A stretch of DNA of 11,063 bases from Cruorifilaria tuberocauda (GCA_013365365.1 JABVXU010001059.1:1-11063), one strand, 5' to 3'. Positions 1 through 9,170 are shown, numbered from the stretch's first letter. Notes: generated by a model not told the origin, from the letters alone. Program-made: numbers and translations.

Positions 1-472
1 CTCAAGAATCAGAAGCAGTTCACTCAAACGGCAATAATCTCTTGTTGTCTTACATTTTGTAAGTTTCTGCAGTTGGATTTCTGTGGAGAGTTTTCATGAA
101 GGTTTTCATGAGTTCCTTCAATAATAATAAAATAATGTAGGTCTTAAAGTCTTAAAGATATAAGTTTTTATATTTATTAAATACTAGATGACTATGGTAA
201 ACAGTTGCGATAAAAACCGTACTTGAACTTTTTAGTTTACAGTTCTTGTTGTGATACCAACAACTGTGGAATATATTCACGTGAAAGATTCTTCTGTGAA
301 ATCAAAAGTCATCATGATGTGCTGCGTATATTTGCGCCTGCTGAATTCCTTCAACATGGTGGGGATATTTTTGTATCGTCAAGAGGATCTGCGATGTGCT
401 GTAATGCACCGTTTCAAATCTCTTTGTGATAGAAAGCAACATATCCAACCAACCAGTGATTTCGGTGAATAA
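1..472 (+). CDS. C-terminal end of a seven-transmembrane G-protein-coupled receptor (partial, two exons: 1-58 and 243-472)
   Basis: Joining 1-58 to 243-472 gives one open frame of 95 residues ending at TAA (470-472). Residues about 9-31 are hydrophobic with a proline (FFLVVIPT), as in TM6. A short polar loop with KDSSVKSK follows. Residues about 42-64 form a second hydrophobic segment ending LLNSFNMVGIFLY, which resembles the NSxxN/NPxxY region of TM7. RQEDLRCAVMHRF after it resembles amphipathic helix 8 with its usual R-x-x-DLR pattern, then a polar tail of about 18 residues. In this receptor class these parts sit in the plasma membrane and couple ligand binding to G proteins. Basic and polar residues (KNQKQ) precede TM6, as at the end of the third intracellular loop. 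The intron falls inside TM6. TM1-TM5 lie outside the window. It is probably a rhodopsin-like or nematode Srsx-type receptor; the ligand and exact family cannot be told. A second frame through the same exons (ending at 429) is also open but lacks membrane segments. Confidence 0.6.
59..242 (+). other. Intron of the receptor gene (184 bp, GT-AG)
   Basis: The donor reads TTTT|GTAAGTTT at 59, and the acceptor reads TAGTTTACAG ending at 242. Both match strong metazoan consensus sites. The interior is much more AT-rich than the flanking exons and contains in-frame stops (for example TGA at 97-99 in the exon-1 frame), so reading through would truncate the protein. Splicing is phase 1 and rebuilds a Phe codon inside the predicted TM6. 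Confidence 0.65.
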
Positions 473-473
473 A
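468..473 (+). terminator. Candidate proximal poly(A) signal AATAAA overlapping the stop codon
   Basis: The hexamer AATAAA includes the TAA stop of the receptor frame. If used, the 3' UTR would be only about 10-25 nt. Very short UTRs with such overlaps are known in compact nematode genomes. The alternative signal at 755-760 may be the one used. Confidence 0.3.
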
Positions 474-780
474 GCATTTCCTGCTTGAAAGGAACTGTTT
501 TCCCGTCATTCCGTGTTTGATTATTGTTGAAATGCATTGTTCATTGGAAATTCTTTGACGAAAGAATTCTGTAAAAAAATTTTTCCAATTTTTCGCGGAT
601 ATAATACCCAACTTAACGTTAGATTTCGGTATCCTCTTCAAGAGTATAAAATTTGCAGTTGAATCTCTCTTTCCCAGGATCTCGGCTAATTTCATGGCAT
701 TTGGATATACAACTGGCTTACAGCAGATGATATATGCATACGCTGGAACTCTTAAATAAAAATTAACAGCTTGTCCGGAA
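473..780 (+). other. Probable 3' UTR of the receptor gene
   Basis: This stretch follows the receptor stop codon and is less AT-rich than the sequence beyond about 800. It ends near an AATAAA at 755-760. It carries a small perfect hairpin at 549-568 (AATTCTTT, loop GACG, AAAGAATT) nested inside a TTGGAAA/TTTCCAA pairing. The 3' limit is inferred from the poly(A) signal. A long minus-strand ORF overlaps it (see findings). Confidence 0.4.
755..760 (+). terminator. Candidate distal poly(A) signal AATAAA
   Basis: An AATAAA hexamer followed by AATTAACAG lies about 285 bp after the receptor stop, near the point where base composition shifts back to the AT-rich background. AATAAA is common by chance in DNA this rich in A and T, so the support is mainly its position. 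Confidence 0.3.
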
Positions 781-785
781 AACAA

Positions 786-1411
786 TTCAAATAAACTCTT
801 AACAATCGAAGATCAACGTTCCTGTTTAATACGCTAAACGTGCGAAAAGACATATTCCATGCAAAACCAAATTATACGTGCAAAAGATACAATCATTCAG
901 AATACACAAGGCAACGGTACAATCTCCAAAAATGAATTCATTGCTTGTTTTTGTTTGCCTTTTAAGATTAAACTAAAACAAATCAAATATTAATATCAGT
1001 TCAGTTTCATACATAACCAAACTTTAAAACAGCTACGCTAATACAGTTACAAGATATCCTACAACTGTTAATAAATACCGTTAATCATAACATGATAAGC
1101 ATGTTGCTTACTATTTTGTGATACAGAGATATCTTGAGATTAGATCCATATCTCTCAGTTTTTTACACAAGCCTTTCTCCTTCAAATTCATTGCTCATAT
1201 TCCCATATAAGTTAATTGATATCAGTTAATTGCTAACATCAATAATTTGTAGTACACATATCAATCATTCCTTTGCTTTATCCTTCATTTCAGTTTAATA
1301 TCATTAAATTTGGCAATTTCACTTTTCTTTAATTGAAATTTCATATTTAATTTCAGTTTTACAATAAACGTTGTATTGAAATAGATTCATTTTTTTCCAT
1401 TAGCTCCTTTC
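786..1411. other. AT-rich intergenic DNA, no gene seen
   Basis: No ORF worth reporting on either strand. A repeated AGTTAATTG lies near 1209-1234, and there are many TTTCA/TTCATT words. No RNA gene or mobile element was recognised. Confidence 0.5.
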
Positions 1412-1447
1412 AATTGGCTAAATTGGCTAAATTGGCTAAATTAGCTA
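1412..1447. repeat. Tandem repeat of 9 bp, four copies (AATTGGCTA)
   Basis: Three exact copies of AATTGGCTA occur at 1412-1420, 1421-1429 and 1430-1438. A fourth at 1439-1447 has one G-to-A change (AATTAGCTA). The edges are sharp, which points to slippage duplication. Confidence 0.9.
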
Positions 1448-1469
1448 AAATATTCATCGTTATCTCATA

Positions 1470-1494
1470 AATGAAACAAAAGAATTGTTTCATT
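1470..1494. repeat. Perfect 10-bp inverted repeat with a 5-bp loop
   Basis: AATGAAACAA at 1470-1479 pairs with TTGTTTCATT at 1485-1494 across the loop AAGAA. It lies at the start of a spurious ORF. There is no T-run after it and no neighbouring gene, so no function is assigned. Confidence 0.75.
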
Positions 1495-1570
1495 CGAAAC
1501 CAATTGCCCCATGAAATATTTTCTAATTCTCATGCATTAAACATCTCATCGCACTTATCTTGGCTAAAAA

Positions 1571-1609
1571 TTATTTATATTTATATTACATTTATTTATA
1601 TTTATATTA
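1571..1609. repeat. Duplicated 18-bp AT-only unit
   Basis: TTATTTATATTTATATTA occurs at 1571-1588 and again at 1592-1609, separated by CAT. Degenerate TTTATAT units continue to about 1650. It is low-complexity sequence, and the short ORF across it is an artefact of that. Confidence 0.8.
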
Positions 1610-1679
1610 GTATATTTAGTTATATTTATATGGATATTTATATTAGTGATATAAAAGTAAGCTTAAAATAATCACTAAC

Positions 1680-2871
1680 TATTATACAGTGTATTTTATT
1701 AACCGAAACAAATATGATCGTTGTACCTAAACGGTTAATTATGCAAATAGCATCTTTTAACAGGTTAGAATTGTACTTCAGTTGCTTTTTATCAGTGAAA
1801 CTCTTTTACTCTATTATTGATAATTGAGGAAAAAATTAGGCGATGGTAGAAATGAGTGGCTAGCAATATTGGCTGCATTTTTCATTATTGCTTCTCTGGT
1901 CTATCCTCAGTTTGGTAGATGAAAATAAGAGCTTCTCAATTAAGCTTCTTCCGCTCTTTCTTCTTTTCAGTTTTCGTTTCTTCTGTTAGGGTAGATCCTT
2001 TTTTAAGTATATATGTATATCAATGATTTCCCTTTTAATATTTTCTTTTTCAGTTTTCAATTCACACGAGAAAGTAACTTTCATATTGCTATAGCAATCT
2101 TTCCCTTTGCTTTCATACAATTATTTCTTTTCTCTTTTCAAATCCTCAATTTTTCATCCCTTCATTCTTCATATTTTCAGTTTCGTTATCAAATAAGAAT
2201 AAATAAATAGCTGAAAGCGAATACTGTTTCTGATTCTACTGCTGATAATACTGATTATACTGAAATTTATCTGTAATCGCGCTAATCAATGATAATATTC
2301 CATTAGATTAATATTTATTATCAAATTGAATTAAAATTTGTTTCCAATCTCGAAGATTTTATTGAAAAAATGTATCTTATTTAATCGTTACAGTTGTAAT
2401 ATCGGTATATTAATCAGTCAATTAAATTGGTGTACAGTAAATTTATTCTTTTATCAATGATCTTATCTATTATTTATTTAAAAATTTACAAGTGTTTACA
2501 AATTTACAATACAATCTATAATTTATAAATTTATTTATATTTTTAAATTTGAAAAAAAAGGGAAAGAGATGAAACGAAGGAAAATTGAATGCCAATAATT
2601 TTCATTTCTTTGTCTCTTCTAAATGTAAAAGTAATAGCAAATGTACGGTTTAATGTAAATTTTCGGATAAAATTTGCGTCTATTTTGTCAAGAGATGCAT
2701 AATTTATGGAATGGTAAAATGGGTAAAGAGAAAAAATAAAATTCACCATAGCAACAAAATAGAAATGTAAACTTCATTTCATTCAATATTATAATATTTC
2801 TCCATTTGTCCTACTTTAGTTTGATAATTTTTTCCGACAGTAAGTCACTTTTTAAATTCATTAGGAAGGAT
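1680..2871. other. AT-rich DNA without a recognised gene; T-rich stretch with TTTTCAG words
   Basis: 1930-2200 is pyrimidine-rich on the plus strand and has three acceptor-like TTTTCAG words, ending at 1970, 2053 and 2180. The first two sit in a shared 12-mer TTTTCAGTTTTC. A perfect 14-bp palindrome, ATTGCTATAGCAAT, lies at 2085-2098. The open frames here are Phe/Ser-rich and lack any domain, so I do not call exons. Confidence 0.45.
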
Positions 2872-2920
2872 ATCATCATCATATCATCATTATAAGAAAT
2901 CATCATCATCATATCATCAT
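2872..2920. repeat. ATC-rich imperfect microsatellite, two blocks
   Basis: Two ATCATCATC...ATATCATCAT blocks lie at 2872-2890 and 2899-2920, separated by TATAAGAA. ATCAT-like sequence trails to about 2930. The same kind of word builds the minisatellite at 5395. Confidence 0.8.
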
Positions 2921-2935
2921 ATTATCATATGATTA

Positions 2936-5394
2936 AGATACCTCACAGGAATCATGCCAGCATTTGAAATGAGTGCTGTTGAATGTTGAGAATGCTTAAT
3001 CGAAATATCTTTCGTTTTCAACTCAAGTAATTTACTAATTCTTGAAGCGTTTACTTCTGTCTACAACTTCCTTCCTTATTTTGAAGAAATTTTATGAAGA
3101 TACTACTTAGTTAATCATTTATTCTTCTCTTGCTATGTTAATTTGAATGGAATTAATAGAATTATTATCTTTGTAAATTCCTATTATACATTACTCATCT
3201 TCTATTTTAATTATAAAATTTTAATTGTAAATTTGAAAATGAAGAGTCAATTGTTTTGCTTTATCTGATTCGTAAAATGAAATAAGTAAGTGATTTTTAG
3301 GTTTTCTATTTATGAAAATAATCGAAATTAAGCTAAATGAATTTTAAATAAATTAACAACTTATCATATTAACCTAAAATGGAGTTAAATTTCGATTAAA
3401 TCAATTTGAAATAAATTATCGATTATATGCAAATATTTGTATTCATCATTTTTATCAATGACTTAATATGTCATATACTTAATAATGAAAATGCTAGCAG
3501 TATTGCTGAGTGAAGTTCAATCTGAAATAGCTTCCTTTTCTCCTAAAGTTATTCTGTTGATGAAGACAGATTTAGTCTAACTGTCTGGAAATTCAGTCTT
3601 ACTTCTTGAAAGCTTTCTCCATCAAACGTCATCAGTTTTTAGTTGGGCAAGTAATTTGCAATTTCATTCTTTTTTCAATTTATATATTTTGTTTCTACCA
3701 ATAATTTGTAACATTTTGATTTTTTTACTCAGATGAGACAAATCTTCAACAAACCAGGTCGGTAATAGCAAATAATTAATTAAACTATGTAAAAATTTTT
3801 GTGAAGTAAAGAGTATAACATATTAAGTAAAAAACAAAAATAGTAATATATAAATTTTTGATTATAATTATATTATTGTAATTTAATATAATTTACTCAT
3901 TTTAATATTTAGATTTTCAATACCTGCAATTCAGGATATATAGTATTTCGATATTTATTCTCGTAAAGCTGTTATCTTACTCTCTAAAAAATCAAAAAAA
4001 TTAATTTCTTAGAAAGCAGAAAGCGGAAAAGGGAAAAAAACTTATTGACATAATATAAATTAAAACTTTTTTAAGATTTTTTTTCTAAGAAATTTTATAA
4101 AATTTCAATAACTTTAGAGATTGAAATTAAAATTGAGGAAATTTTTGTTTGTTTTTTGCAAACTATTGATAGAAATATATACATATGGATGTTTTGTAAG
4201 TGAAAAAAAGATGAAATATGAGTGGTATATATATTTGGTGTTGTTTCCATATTTGACAATTTATCTTAAGCTTTAGCTTTGCTTCTCAGTTCTTTTCTTT
4301 CCCTTCTTACTATTATTATAATTCTTAAATTGTGTGTTTGGCTCTTTCTTTTAAGGAATTACTTTTTGTATATTTATTTGGAAAATATTTCGTCTAACTT
4401 TTCTATCAATTCTTTCCTTTATTTTTTGTTTTCTTCAATCTTTTGTAATATCTAATTTTGATTCAATGGTAATTATCGTTGTAATTTTATATGCAGAATG
4501 AATAGCCTACAATTTCAGCTAATTATTATATGTCAGTGAGGAAAAATAGCACTGATCATAGTAATAATGGTTAAAATTAGTAACATACCTTAGTGAATAA
4601 TATTTGTATTATAAAGTAATAATTGAGGATTTAACCTACATGTCTCATGGATTTCCTAATGTCTCTTGTGTTCGTTAGATTTAACTCATGTGTTTCATAT
4701 GCAAGTACTATCATCTCAGGTATATAATGTAATTGCTTAATAATTTTTTCTAAATTAATTCAATTCCGCCAATTTTTTTCCATTCATCACATTTTAATGT
4801 GCTGAAGAAATTGTGTTAAAAATCAAAATGAACTTGAAATAATGCTTATAGTATTGAATGAGTTTAGCTAATTCATTACTACTTCATTTGCATAAATGAA
4901 AAGCACTTTGAATGAAACATGAAGTAGCTATTGAAATAATTATTGATGGAAGGATTTGTATTCAAATACATGGAAAAATGAGCAAATTGGGTTCTCTCCT
5001 TTATCAATGCATCAGTTCATCTTATCATCATTTTGTTTCTTATCATTTAAATATGAAAATGTGACTGTAATCGATAAATTATCAATGAAAAATTTGACCA
5101 AAAGATAACAAATGAATTAATTAAATTAAGTTAATAAGTTTGTGATAGCTATGAAAATAAGAAATATTAGAGAAGAAGATGAGATGAATGTATCAAATAT
5201 TTTTGACTTATATTATCGATATTAGGCAAATGTAACAAAATGAGGAGGGAATGAAGGAATAATTCCCATTGAAGATCGCATAAAGCAGATGTCTCTCATT
5301 TTCCGTTTTACAGGGAAAAAAAAGGAAAATTTGAATTGAAAATTGCTATTACCATTAGTTCTGTCAATTGTCTTCAAATATCATTTATCATTAT
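2936..5394. other. Long AT-rich gene-poor stretch
   Basis: About 2.5 kb with no ORF that looks coding on either strand. There are poly-A/T runs, scattered TTTTTC words, and one TATCGATA octamer at 5214-5221 matching the cluster near 7640. It could be intergenic DNA or a long intron; the sequence does not decide. Confidence 0.5.
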
Positions 5395-5505
5395 CATCAT
5401 TATCATCCTCTTCAAATGTTATCATCATCATCATTATCATCCTCTTCAAATGTCATCATTATCATCATTATCATCCTCTTCAAATGTTATCATCGTCATC
5501 ATTAT
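5395..5505. repeat. Minisatellite with a 34-bp period, three copies plus a partial fourth
   Basis: A 25-bp core containing CATCCTCTTCAAATG is exact at 5395-5419, 5429-5453 and 5463-5487, so the period is exactly 34. The other 9 bp of each unit are variable ATC/ATT triplets. A truncated fourth copy begins at 5497. The ORF across it (5336-5533) only reflects ATC triplets read as Ile/Ser/His. Confidence 0.9.
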
Positions 5506-6045
5506 TGTCATAAGTAGGATTTTTGTTTTATAAATCATTAATGATAATATTTTCCTGAATGGTTGGTAATATTAGCTTCTTATCGGCTAGTATGATGAGG
5601 GATAGTTATGGAATCGATGAGAATTCATGTGCCAACAATATGATTATATTTGCTGAGGGCTATCTCTTCTTAGCCATATGCTTTCAATCACTTTTTTTCC
5701 TCAATTTATAAAACAGTTAGATAAATTGATTACTTTTTTCTCACACCTTATATTCATCCTACCTCTCTCTCTCCCTTTCTTTTTTCCTTTTTCATTATTA
5801 ATTTGATATAATCTTTTTATTTTTGGATAAAAAAAGAATAGTTGTATTGGATGATGATAATGATATTGCAACCATTAAAATATTCTATTTTATTCGAATT
5901 TGTAGAAACAATTTTTCAAGTTTCTGTCAGGAAAAGTATCAAAAAATTTGTAACAATATCAAAACAATCTATCAATCAATTTTTATTTTCCATTTTAAAT
6001 TATCCTTGTAAATAATCAATTGATTTGTTCATAACCGTGAAAGAA
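5506..6045. other. AT-rich DNA, no gene seen
   Basis: A pyrimidine-rich segment lies at about 5738-5795 (CTCTCTCTCTCCC and T-runs). The short ORF at 5823-6011 has no start context, domain or splice support. Confidence 0.4.
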
Positions 6046-6150
6046 TAGTAATGGTAATATTGGTAATCAATAAAAATAATAATAATAACAATATTAATAG
6101 TAATAATAATAAATAATGATAACGAAATATAATTATTAATGATAATAATT
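6046..6150. repeat. AAT/TAATAA-rich low-complexity tract
   Basis: Degenerate AAT triplets with occasional G or C (GGTAAT, AATAATAATAAC, AATGATAAC). It is the complement-strand counterpart of the TTA-type islands at 8404-8600 and 10924-11063. Confidence 0.75.
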
Positions 6151-7099
6151 AAAAGTTTTTTAATGATTAGAGTAAAGAAAAATAAATTGAAATCAATTTT
6201 TTTAAGGCTTTAATTTTGGCTGTTCTTTTTGCTTTATTCTCGTTCTCCAGCAATAATCCTTCTTCATCCGTTCAATTTCCTCTACATTTTCATTTGAATG
6301 GCTTCACATTTAGAAGCCATTTTTAGCTTCTTAGCTAATTGTTGTCATTTCATATATAGAATATTTGATAAAAACTTTTCAATTTTTTCGTAATATATTT
6401 ATAGAAAATTTAAGAAAAATAATTGTAATACTAAAAAATGAAAACAAATATTTAACTGTGAATTAAATTGAAAAGGACAAAGCTTTTATTAATATTATTC
6501 ATCGTTCTCTTCGATTCCAACCTTTCATTCATCGAATTTAAAGAATGCAAATTTCGCCCATTCCAAATGTAACTTTACGATTAGCACAAAACTTATCAGT
6601 TGAATTTAAGTCATTAACCGATAAATTTATTAATTAAAACTTTTAGTAATCTTTGTTTAATTGATTTTTTCTTCTTTTTTTCGATCGATATTTATCAAAT
6701 ATCCCGCTTAATTTACTTATAATTTTGATACTTAGTTTCACTTCACATTGCAATCTATTCAAATTAAACTAATAGAATACAAAAAATAAAACGGGTATTC
6801 ATTATTCTTTCTTTCCCATTGTTACTTTGCAAATTCATATTTCATATTTTCCATTTCGTTACAATGATTCTCAGAAAGTATTGCAATCAAAGCTTTTTTT
6901 CTTCACTAAGTGATCAATAAGAAAGTAAAAAAAAGACTGTACGACCGATTCTTTCATTTAATTGTATACAAAAATGTGCAAATTGTGTGAATCAAAATTT
7001 TTTAGCATAAAATAGAATTTCTTTTTTTTTCTTTTTGCATCTTTTTTTCAATTATATTCAGTGTTATTTGATAGAAATGTTCGTTATTCCACAAATAAC
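6151..7099. other. AT-rich DNA, no gene seen
   Basis: Contains T-runs (for example 7020-7033) and a slightly less AT-rich segment at about 6230-6330 and 6500-6600 in which every frame is broken by stops. No RNA gene was recognised. Confidence 0.45.
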
Positions 7100-7262
7100 A
7101 TTGGAATGTTTCATTTAGCTTTATGCCAGATGAATGCATTCAACGATGGCAAGTAATCAAGTGAGGCCAATATCTCACCAGGCTTTTTCTAGGCCTAATA
7201 GTATCAAAATGAGAGAAAAAAGAGAATCATCCCAAAAAGCTGTAATCTTATTGGAATGTTTC
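7100..7262. repeat. 13-bp direct repeats bounding a 137-bp less AT-rich patch
   Basis: ATTGGAATGTTTC occurs exactly at 7100-7112 and 7250-7262. Between them the DNA is richer in G and C than its surroundings. It contains a GTGAG/CTCAC hairpin (7161-7178) and an AGGC/GCCT pairing just after it. The layout resembles a short insertion with a target-site duplication, but there is no A-tail, terminal inverted repeat or tRNA-like promoter to name an element. Confidence 0.5.
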
Positions 7263-7274
7263 TTCATTATTTGA
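7134..7274 (+). CDS. Possible 46-codon small ORF or exon in a less AT-rich patch
   Basis: From ATG at 7134 (a TGA precedes it directly at 7131) the frame stays open to TGA at 7272-7274. A second in-frame ATG lies at 7146. The product is polar and basic in the middle (RPISHQAFSRPNSIKMREK) and ends hydrophobic (VILLECFFII). I recognise no domain. A donor-like GTAATC follows AAAAAGCT at 7242, so the hydrophobic end might not be translated if it is an exon. Support is the unusual composition relative to both flanks. Length alone could be chance. Confidence 0.2.
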   Translation: MHSTMASNQVRPISHQAFSRPNSIKMREKRESSQKAVILLECFFII

Positions 7275-7635
7275 TTAGAATTGGCAGTTTATCCTCGTTT
7301 TTGCTAACGTTTACTATAATAAATCCGTTACATGACCTTTGAACTATGTATTATATCATTCAATCTTCGATGATTAATTCATTTTTTCTTCATTTACGTG
7401 CACGATACATTCATAACTGTTCATTTTAACTATTTTGTTAATGCTCTATAACTCATCAATCTTTCTATTTTAATTTCTATAATTAGTTATTCCGTCATTT
7501 GTATAGTTAATAGCATTTTATTGCAATGATAAACTTCATACTGCAATGTAAGCAATTGATAATTTCAACGAGTAAAAATTCGAATAAAATTTTCAATCGA
7601 AAAGATTGAAACAAAGAATCATCAATAACACGGAT
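7275..7635. other. AT-rich DNA, no gene seen
   Basis: No coding-like frame on either strand and no repeat of note. It leads directly into the TTATCGATAA repeat block. Confidence 0.45.
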
Positions 7636-7735
7636 TTATTATCGATAACTCTTTTTTTAGCAATAACTTATTATCGATAAAGTATTCAATGGTTATTTTC
7701 GATAAAGTATTCACTTATTATCGATAAAGTATTCA
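7636..7735. repeat. 21-bp repeat block built on the palindrome TTATCGATAA
   Basis: The core TTATTATCGATAA is at 7636-7648 (truncated copy), 7668-7680 and 7715-7727. The last two continue into AGTATTCA, ending at 7688 and 7735. A variant copy at 7693-7713 has TTTTCGATAA. TTATCGATAA is self-complementary and occurs three times in 90 bp. Its centre TATCGATA equals the DRE octamer bound by DREF in insects. Whether such a factor acts here is unknown. Confidence 0.85.
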
Positions 7736-7744
7736 TAGTTGATA

Positions 7745-7769
7745 ATAACGATTTATTCCCTATCGTTAT
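7745..7769. repeat. 8-bp inverted repeat next to the TTATCGATAA block
   Basis: ATAACGAT (7745-7752) pairs perfectly with ATCGTTAT (7762-7769) across a 9-bp loop. It may belong to the same repeat family because it shares the ATAA/CGAT words. Confidence 0.6.
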
Positions 7770-7972
7770 CATGGGCAATCAAAATGATCAGGATGAACTG
7801 TGATTTGATAAGCTTCAAATAATATACTTCAATATTTATTTATTTTATGAAATGAAGCAGAAGAGGAGGGAACACAAAGCTTTTTCCTTTTTTTGCACCT
7901 TTCCTTCATTTCTAAATCTTCAAGACACCTATCATTTTCATCTTTATATCTCCCTTTCTTGTTCTCAGCTTG

Positions 7973-7999
<27 letters not shown>
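7973..7999. repeat. (AT)n dinucleotide run, 27 bp
   Basis: Uninterrupted alternating A and T, followed by degenerate TATATATCGGTATATATTGG to about 8030. ORFs crossing it on both strands read as Ile-Tyr repeats and are artefacts. Confidence 0.9.
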
Positions 8000-8003
<4 letters not shown>

Positions 8004-8030
8004 TAGGTATGTATATATCGGTATATATTG

Positions 8031-8403
8031 GAATTCGTAAAATGTCCTCCTGGGCTCTTTTCTTCTTTCATATTAGTTTCCTTCCCAAGTACTATTTACC
8101 TTTTTTGTGTTCTTTAAAAATCTTTTCTTCTATATATCTTTCTTCATCTTCCTTTAAAGTCAATCATTAATTAGATAATTATCAGAGTTAACCATTAACT
8201 AATTTAAGGTTGCAAAAAATTATTAATTATTCTTTGTTATCAGGGAAACATTTTCCTAAATATAGTTATAAAAAACTCCTGATAATTTGATTAAATGAGA
8301 TATTGGAAAATTAATGGAACAGTGTATTTGGTATGAAACCGTAGCAGTATTTCTTCTATTTATTTAATATTTTTAAATCGGTATTAATATTTCAAGTTTT
8401 CAT
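8031..8403. other. AT-rich DNA, no gene seen
   Basis: A pyrimidine-rich segment lies at 8040-8160 (TCTTTTCTTC and TTCTTCATCTTCC words), then mixed AT-rich sequence. No coding-like frame. Confidence 0.4.
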
Positions 8404-8600
8404 TTATTAAATTTATTACTATTACTATTATTGTTATTGTTATCATTATTATTGCTATTATTATTAATATTTCTTTTATTATTATCACTATTATTATTGT
8501 TATTATTACTATTATTATTAGTATTACTTTTGCCACTATCATTATTATTATTATTATCATTACCATTATCATTTTTATTATTGTTATTATTACTACTAAT
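8404..8600. repeat. TTA/ATT trinucleotide island, about 200 bp, imperfect
   Basis: The stretch is almost wholly ATT/TTA triplets with single-base changes (CTA, TTG, TCA, TTC). Reading frames across it give poly-Leu on the plus strand and poly-Asn or poly-Ile on the minus strand. It shares an exact 22-bp block with the island at the right edge (8421-8442 equals 10954-10975). Confidence 0.9.
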
Positions 8601-8612
8601 TATGGAAAACAA

Positions 8613-9170
8613 ATTATTAAAACGTCTTTTTTTTCATTTCTCAGATTAATCCTCAGAGATAGAAAGAGTTCTTTTTTTGTTCCCTTTTCACCAATATTAT
8701 AAAACAATTTTTTAGGTTAAGATATAATTATGGAGCAGTTATAATTAAAATACAATTGTAAAATTGCTTTTTGCAGATTAGAATTCAGCTAATTTATATT
8801 GAATAATAATTGGTTTCCTTCAAACTAACTTCTTAATTTTCAATTTTAATTCTTGAAAAATATTAAATACTAAAGAAAGATGCTATAGACCTATGATTAG
8901 ATATTCAAAGTTTTACCCAATCAGAATGCTTTATCATATATTCTGTTACAAGAAAATTGCTTTAGTTGACTTTCAGCTAACAAATTACTGTTTTGAAATA
9001 ATCGATGAGCAATTAACGGAATTCTGCTAAATATTTTCTTATTACTTATGATAAGACACTTAGTTTTTTCCATTCCTTTAAATAACGTTGAAATTTCTGT
9101 ATAGCATTTATCAATTAATGCTTGAGTTTCACTACAAATGAAACAAATAATTCTTTTTTAGCTAATAAAT
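8613..9170. other. AT-rich DNA, no gene seen
   Basis: Contains a T-run at 8627-8634 and a 10-bp palindrome TACAATTGTA near 8750. No frame of interest and no poly(A) signal clearly placed for the minus-strand ORF to the right. Confidence 0.4.

Noticed and set aside
223..429. Alternative plus-strand frame over the receptor's last exon, 68 codons
   Set aside because: It can also be joined to exon 1 and has reasonable codons, but it gives no recognisable protein. The other frame gives two membrane helices with receptor motifs in the right order, so I chose that one.
2013..2210. Plus-strand ORF rich in Phe and Ser
   Set aside because: It is a product of T-rich low-complexity DNA with no domain, no signal-peptide pattern and no clear splice context.
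2543..2749. Minus-strand 68-codon ORF
   Set aside because: AT-rich composition (Phe, Ile, Ser, Lys) with no motif. The length is expected by chance among many frames.
5395..5505. Possible CRISPR-like array
   Set aside because: The units are contiguous with a 9-bp linker of ATC triplets, not unique spacers of similar size. It is a minisatellite in animal DNA.
7134..7200. Possible tRNA or SINE head in the GC-richer patch
   Set aside because: Two short stems can be drawn, but no cloverleaf, anticodon arm or box A/B pair could be built on either strand.
7829..8071. Overlapping ORFs on both strands around the (AT)n run
   Set aside because: They read Ile-Tyr repeats through the dinucleotide tract. 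ORFs on both strands and in several frames indicate absence of stops in a repeat, not coding.
8384..8649. Poly-Asn, poly-Ile and poly-Leu ORFs over the trinucleotide island
   Set aside because: All three come from the TTA-type repeat. Asn-rich proteins are real in some protists, but nothing else here supports such a genome and the flanks are non-coding.
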